Of a stretch of DNA of 64,000 nt, positions 60,208 through 64,000 are shown one piece after another (within the stretch, counting starts at the first letter, position 1; each line of letters starts with the position of its first letter). The notes below the pieces were generated by a model that saw only the letters and a program-made list of their open reading frames with translations, had not been told where the DNA came from and did not search any database. Both the position numbers and the translations under genes were made by a program. Location: the NCBI GenBank assembly GCA_024691765.1, contig JAILNI010000041.1, forward strand, positions 1 through 64,000, written 5' to 3'. The DNA comes from Bacteroidales bacterium. GTDB lineage: Bacteria > Bacteroidota > Bacteroidia > Bacteroidales > UBA932.

Positions 60208-61125
60208 CTATCCGGCAAAATATTTTTTTGAAAAATCTTTGATATATTCACTCAGTTCGGGGGAATCCAGCACTTGCACGTGGTCGGCAAGGCCTATAGC
60301 AAAGCGGCCGACTCCCTGCATGGCGCACACGTCGGACTCGAAGATCCAGGAGGAACAGGGGGGCGTCGCCGCATCACTCAAACGTACTTCAGATGCCGCC
60401 AGGGGATACTCCTCCAGCAGCAGGTCGCGGGCCAGCTGGTCGAGTGCCAGCTTGACGTGGTACTTCCTCTCTCCGCTCATGCGGAATACGTCCATCTCGG
60501 TGCGGCGATGTTCGTCTTCATGAGTCCACGGCTCGCCCCGGAGAATCTCCACCTCGCCGATTCGGGCAACTCCGAACATCTTGCAGCGGCCGTCGGCGAG
60601 ATCGTATCCCCAAACGTGTATGTAGTTGGTGGTGAACGCAAAAGGCTCTATGCGCCTGTCTCCGCCGCGGCCCGAAGACGACTTGAAATCGTGAAGCACG
60701 ACGCAGCGCCTGTCCTGGATGGCGTCGGACAGCTCGCGGACGTTAAGTGCGTTAGATCGCTTGCTTATGAAGTCGGTAACCGGAGCTACATCGTATATGG
60801 CAGCCAGTTTCTGGTGGAGGTTCTGCTTGAGGGCGTTGGTGTTGTCCAGGCTCTCGATAAGTCCGTTGATGATGCCTGCCTCTTCGTCGGAGAAATACAC
60901 CAGGCGGTCCAGGTCGCGGGTCCGCCGTCCGGTCGACACCAGTTCATACACCCCGCTCCGCACCTTCCGCACGGCGAATCCTGCTTCGCGGAAGGTGTCG
61001 AGATAGCGGTAAATGCTGCGGTAGCTGGTGTCCAGCTTCTCTGCCAGTTCGTCCACCGTGTAAACGGTGTTCCCGGTGAGAAGCTTCATCAACCGGAGCA
61101 ACCTTTCGACCTGCGCCTGCTCCAT
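60208..61125 (-). CDS. HTH and WYL-domain transcriptional regulator
   Basis: 305 aa. N-terminal winged-helix HTH (residues 1-60: TVDELAEKLDTSYRSIYRYL), then a WYL domain (about 140-210; RRIEPFAFTTNYIHVWGYDL) that in other members senses a ligand or nucleic acid, and a C-terminal WCX-like part. It often controls DNA-repair, metabolic or defence genes. The start overlaps the S9 peptidase stop by one base, so it shares the recG-peptidase transcript. Target genes unknown. Confidence 0.9.
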   Translation of the reverse strand: MEQAQVERLLRLMKLLTGNTVYTVDELAEKLDTSYRSIYRYLDTFREAGFAVRKVRSGVYELVSTGRRTRDLDRLVYFSDEEAGIINGLIESLDNTNALKQNLHQKLAAIYDVAPVTDFISKRSNALNVRELSDAIQDRRCVVLHDFKSSSGRGGDRRIEPFAFTTNYIHVWGYDLADGRCKMFGVARIGEVEILRGEPWTHEDEHRRTEMDVFRMSGERKYHVKLALDQLARDLLLEEYPLAASEVRLSDAATPPCSSWIFESDVCAMQGVGRFAIGLADHVQVLDSPELSEYIKDFSKKYFAG

Positions 61126-63350
61126 TATTTACACCAGCGGTCAAGCCAGTCGTAGAAATTGCGGTGCCAGAAGAGGGCGTTCTGCGGCTGCAGTATCCAG
61201 TGGTTCTCTTCCGGGAAAACGAGAAGTTTCGAGGGAACTCCCATCATCTGCGCTGCGTTGAAGGCCGCCATGCCCTGCTCGTAGGGGATGCGGTAGTCCA
61301 TCATTCCGTGTATGCAGAGTATGGGCGTGTGCCACTTGGTAACCATGGACGAAGGCGAGCTGCCGTAATGCCTCTTTGCCTTGGGAGTGGACGCATAAGG
61401 CGCACCGGCCTGCTGCATTCCGCCGAAGGTGATTCCGTCGCCCGCGGGGCCCTGCTGTCCGGGAGTGTAGGCGTATTCGGTAAGGCCGCCGTTGTCCCAG
61501 TTGGCGAACCACATTTCCTCGGTGGTGAACCAGAGCTGCTTTTCGTCGAAGATGCCGGCGTGAGCGATGAAGCAGTCGTAGAGGTCGCCGTGCAGACCTT
61601 CGAGCATGTAGGCCGAATAGCCGCCGTAGGAAGCTCCCACGCATGCGAGTTTACCCACGTAAGGCTTGCTCTTGATATAGCGTCCGGCAGAGAGGTAATC
61701 CTGCATGTTCAGGCCGGGATAGTCGCCGCTTATCTCTTCCTTCCACTCCTGCCCGAACGCGGTGGTTCCGCGACGGTTGGGCAGTATCACTATGTAGCCC
61801 TGCTGGGCCATCAGGCGGTAGCACCAGCGATAGCTCCAGTCCTGGGAATTGGTGCTCTGCGGGCCTCCAAGCACGATTTCTATTGCGGGATATACCTTGC
61901 TTTCGTCGAATTCCGGAGGATAGACCACCCAGCACTGCATCTGCTTGTGGTCCACCGTCTCAACGTATACCGACTCCTCGTGAATGGGGGCGAGGGCGTC
62001 GAGGATATGTTTGTTCTCGAAGGTGATCTGCTTCAGTGACGGTTCCGCTCCGCTTACTACGCTTGCCAGTTCGACCGGGAACTCCAGCGAATAGTAGCTG
62101 GTTAGCATCTCCACGCTGCCGTCCTCACGGTCGAGGATGGCGAAGGGGGAGAAGAGGTCGGTCCACCATGAGCCGGGGGTGAGGCGTTCTATGCTGCCGT
62201 CGAGGCTGGCGCGGAAGATGCTCTGCACCGCTTCGTCCACAAGGGCTGCAAAGTAGATCTGTCCGCCGTGCCAGACAGGACCGGTGACGTCGTGGTCGAA
62301 GTCGGCTCCGAGGCGGCGGACGTTGGAGATGCGAAGCTCCGCATCCTGTCCGTCGGCGTCGCCGTCTCCAAAGGCTACATCGGCTACGAAGAGCCTCTGC
62401 TGGTCGGCCTCATAACCGTCGCGCGCCATCGAAACCCAGGCGAGATGCTTTCCGTCGGGGCTCCAGACCGGGTCGGTGTCGTATCCGCCCTTTTCGGTGA
62501 CGGCCACCGTCGCTCCGGTCAGCACATCATATATATAGATAGAGGTGTTGGTGCTGAATGCATACTCCTTGCCCACTTTTTTGCGGCAGCTGTACGCGAT
62601 ATGCCTGCTGTCGGGCGCCCAGTCGAGCTGTTCAATGCCGCCGAAGGGCTCGGTTGGCAGTTCGAAAAGCTTCTCGGTACCGAGTATGTCGAGGCTGCTT
62701 TCCGGGGTGATGGTGCCGTTCACCATGGTGGCGACGTAGCTGCGCGGAACCTCGGTCACCCAGTGGTCCCAGTGGCGATACATGAGGTTCTCGGTGCTGT
62801 AGGCCTGCGCTTTGTCGAGGGCCGGGTCGGTGTCGGCTGGCTGCACCAGCGCGGCGTTCTTTATTGTGCTTGTATAGATAATCTGCTGCCCGTCAGGAGA
62901 GATTTTGAATTCTCCGATTCCGGCGGGTATGTCGCTGAGTTTCACCTTCTTCCCGAGCTTGCTGCCCTTGAGCGGAGCCTTCCAGAGCTGACCGCCCTGA
63001 ACGAAGTAGATGCTGCCGCCGTCTGTGCTCCAGCGGGCGCAGTTAATGCTTTTTCCGCTGCGGGTCAGCTGCACGCGGCCGCTGCCGTCGGGATTGCACA
63101 GGTACAGGTTGCGGCAGCTGCGGTTTTCCTCGATGCTCTGATAGGACACTCCATACAGGATCTTGCTCCCGTCGGGGGAGAGCTGCGGGTCGCTCAGACG
63201 ACCGAAAGACAGGAGCACTTCGGGGGTCATGCGACCGTCCGCAATCTCCACTTCCTGCGGGCCGAAATACCCGCCCTTTTCTTCTTTTTTCATACAACTG
63301 AGTGCAGCGGTCAGCGCAAGGCCGATCGCCAGGATTGATGAGGTTTTCAT
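61125..63350 (-). CDS. S9-family prolyl-oligopeptidase-type lipoprotein (DPP5-like)
   Basis: 741 aa. Signal peptide with lipobox AALSC, so a membrane-anchored, exported peptidase. The N-terminal beta-propeller (residues about 45-430, SPDGSKILYGV, WSPDGKHLAWV) gates an alpha/beta-hydrolase domain with Ser574 (GASYGGY), Asp685 and His717 (ENHW). It would release dipeptides or short peptides in the periplasm, similar to dipeptidyl-peptidase 5 of Porphyromonas. A Gly/Pro-rich insertion (about 615-655) lies in the catalytic domain. It overlaps recG by ATGA and the regulator by one base. Confidence 0.92.
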   Translation of the reverse strand: MKTSSILAIGLALTAALSCMKKEEKGGYFGPQEVEIADGRMTPEVLLSFGRLSDPQLSPDGSKILYGVSYQSIEENRSCRNLYLCNPDGSGRVQLTRSGKSINCARWSTDGGSIYFVQGGQLWKAPLKGSKLGKKVKLSDIPAGIGEFKISPDGQQIIYTSTIKNAALVQPADTDPALDKAQAYSTENLMYRHWDHWVTEVPRSYVATMVNGTITPESSLDILGTEKLFELPTEPFGGIEQLDWAPDSRHIAYSCRKKVGKEYAFSTNTSIYIYDVLTGATVAVTEKGGYDTDPVWSPDGKHLAWVSMARDGYEADQQRLFVADVAFGDGDADGQDAELRISNVRRLGADFDHDVTGPVWHGGQIYFAALVDEAVQSIFRASLDGSIERLTPGSWWTDLFSPFAILDREDGSVEMLTSYYSLEFPVELASVVSGAEPSLKQITFENKHILDALAPIHEESVYVETVDHKQMQCWVVYPPEFDESKVYPAIEIVLGGPQSTNSQDWSYRWCYRLMAQQGYIVILPNRRGTTAFGQEWKEEISGDYPGLNMQDYLSAGRYIKSKPYVGKLACVGASYGGYSAYMLEGLHGDLYDCFIAHAGIFDEKQLWFTTEEMWFANWDNGGLTEYAYTPGQQGPAGDGITFGGMQQAGAPYASTPKAKRHYGSSPSSMVTKWHTPILCIHGMMDYRIPYEQGMAAFNAAQMMGVPSKLLVFPEENHWILQPQNALFWHRNFYDWLDRWCK

Positions 63351-64000
63351 GATATTTTGCTGTAATCTTTGATATCGTATTTACTCTTGCGCAATTCCCT
63401 GGCCAGCAGGGCGTTGCGTGGATCCTGCAGGGCCGGGTCGGCTTCCAGTATCCTGGTGGCGTAAGCCCTCGCCTCGGCCAGCATCAGGCCGTCGCGGGCG
63501 AGAGAGGCGATGCTGAGGTTAACCGGCATTCCGCTCTGGGCCGTGCCTTCGAGGTCGCCGGGGCCGCGCATCTTCATGTCTTCTTCCGCTATCTCGAAAC
63601 CGTCGCTGGTGCGGCACATGAGTTCGAGTCGCGCGCGTGCTTCCTTTCCCGTCTTGTAGTCGTGAACCAGTACGCAGTAGCTCTCGTCGGCGCCGCGTCC
63701 AACCCGTCCGCGCAACTGGTGAAGCTGGCTCAGTCCGAAACGCTGGGCGCTTTCAATGACCATCACGCTCGCGTTGGGAACATCCACGCCCACTTCTATA
63801 ACCGTGGTGGAAACAAGGATGTCGGCCCTCCCGGAAACGAATGCGTCCATGTTGAAGTTCTTCACCTCGTTCGTCTGTTGTCCGTGAACGATGGCAACCC
63901 TGTAATCCGGCTGAGGGAAGTGCTTGACGATGTCTTCGTAGCCCAGCTGGAGGTTGGCGAGGTCGGTTTTTTCGCTCTCGAAAATGAGGGGATACACTAC
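63347..64000 (-). CDS. recG: ATP-dependent DNA helicase RecG (partial, 3' part)
   Basis: C-terminal about 217 residues of RecG; the gene continues past the right edge. RecG remodels stalled replication forks. Helicase C-terminal motifs: VSTTVIEVGVDVPNA, IESAQRFGLSQLHQLRGRV and the RecG-specific MRGPGDLEGTAQSG. The track ORF starts at an internal GTG; the open frame runs to base 64000. The stop overlaps the S9 peptidase start. Confidence 0.95.
   Translation of the reverse strand, partial: VVYPLIFESEKTDLANLQLGYEDIVKHFPQPDYRVAIVHGQQTNEVKNFNMDAFVSGRADILVSTTVIEVGVDVPNASVMVIESAQRFGLSQLHQLRGRVGRGADESYCVLVHDYKTGKEARARLELMCRTSDGFEIAEEDMKMRGPGDLEGTAQSGMPVNLSIASLARDGLMLAEARAYATRILEADPALQDPRNALLARELRKSKYDIKDYSKIS

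Overview
This window reads as a GC-rich chromosome segment from a Bacteroidales (phylum Bacteroidota) bacterium. The evidence is two SusC/SusD pairs, many N-terminal lipoproteins, a V-type ATPase operon of the Bacteroidetes type (E, DUF2764, A, B, D, I), a complete Na+-NQR operon, and TAnnTTTG (-7) promoter boxes instead of sigma70-like promoters. An uncultured gut lineage is likely, but the genus cannot be fixed from sequence alone.

Layout. (1) 1-6553, minus strand: V-type ATPase operon running off the left edge in subunit I. (2) 6565-7531: an EamA/DMT transporter, divergent from the ATPase. (3) 7532-37568, plus strand: a roughly 30-kb, tightly packed locus. It starts with a structured leader that carries a nine-G tract and a 49-aa acidic small protein. 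Then come two fimbrillin-like/beta-helix lipoproteins, SusC/SusD, a PKD-propeller lipoprotein, a glycerophosphodiester phosphodiesterase (GDPD), a fimbrillin-propeller lipoprotein, a second GDPD, a second SusC/SusD, two more beta-helix lipoproteins, a GLUG-repeat/SGNH-hydrolase fusion, and a clan GH-A glycoside hydrolase. The genes are separated by about 0-30 bp or overlap, so they probably form one or a few transcripts. The best reading is a surface system that binds, cleaves and imports a glycan or polymer containing glycerophosphodiester bonds. (4) 37561-39714, minus: a heavy-metal P-type ATPase whose HMA metal-binding domain is a separate upstream gene. (5) 39795-40909, minus: a small lipoprotein, an SDR dehydrogenase and tRNA-Asp(GTC). 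(6) 41012-49753, plus: uvrA, then a surface-glycan cassette of a glycosyltransferase, a Stealth-LicD fusion, a cytidylyltransferase-Gfo/Idh/MocA fusion, a class V aminotransferase and a LicD protein. I read this as synthesis of a CDP-activated (amino)alcohol and its transfer as a phosphodiester to a surface glycan. (7) 49670-51187, minus: a GNAT acetyltransferase and a Mfa2/FimB-like lipoprotein. (8) 51251-57111, minus: nqrABCDEF. (9) 57164-60177, minus: a UvrD/PcrA helicase bracketed by inverted copies of a two-palindrome element, plus a 50-aa small gene. (10) 60208-64000, minus: recG (partial), an S9 peptidase lipoprotein and a WYL regulator with overlapping stop/start codons.

The V-ATPase and Na+-NQR together point to ion-motive energetics coupled to anaerobic respiration. 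Several housekeeping genes have the -7 box only 4-8 nt before the start codon, which suggests leaderless or near-leaderless mRNAs. No transposase, integrase, CRISPR array or rRNA was seen.
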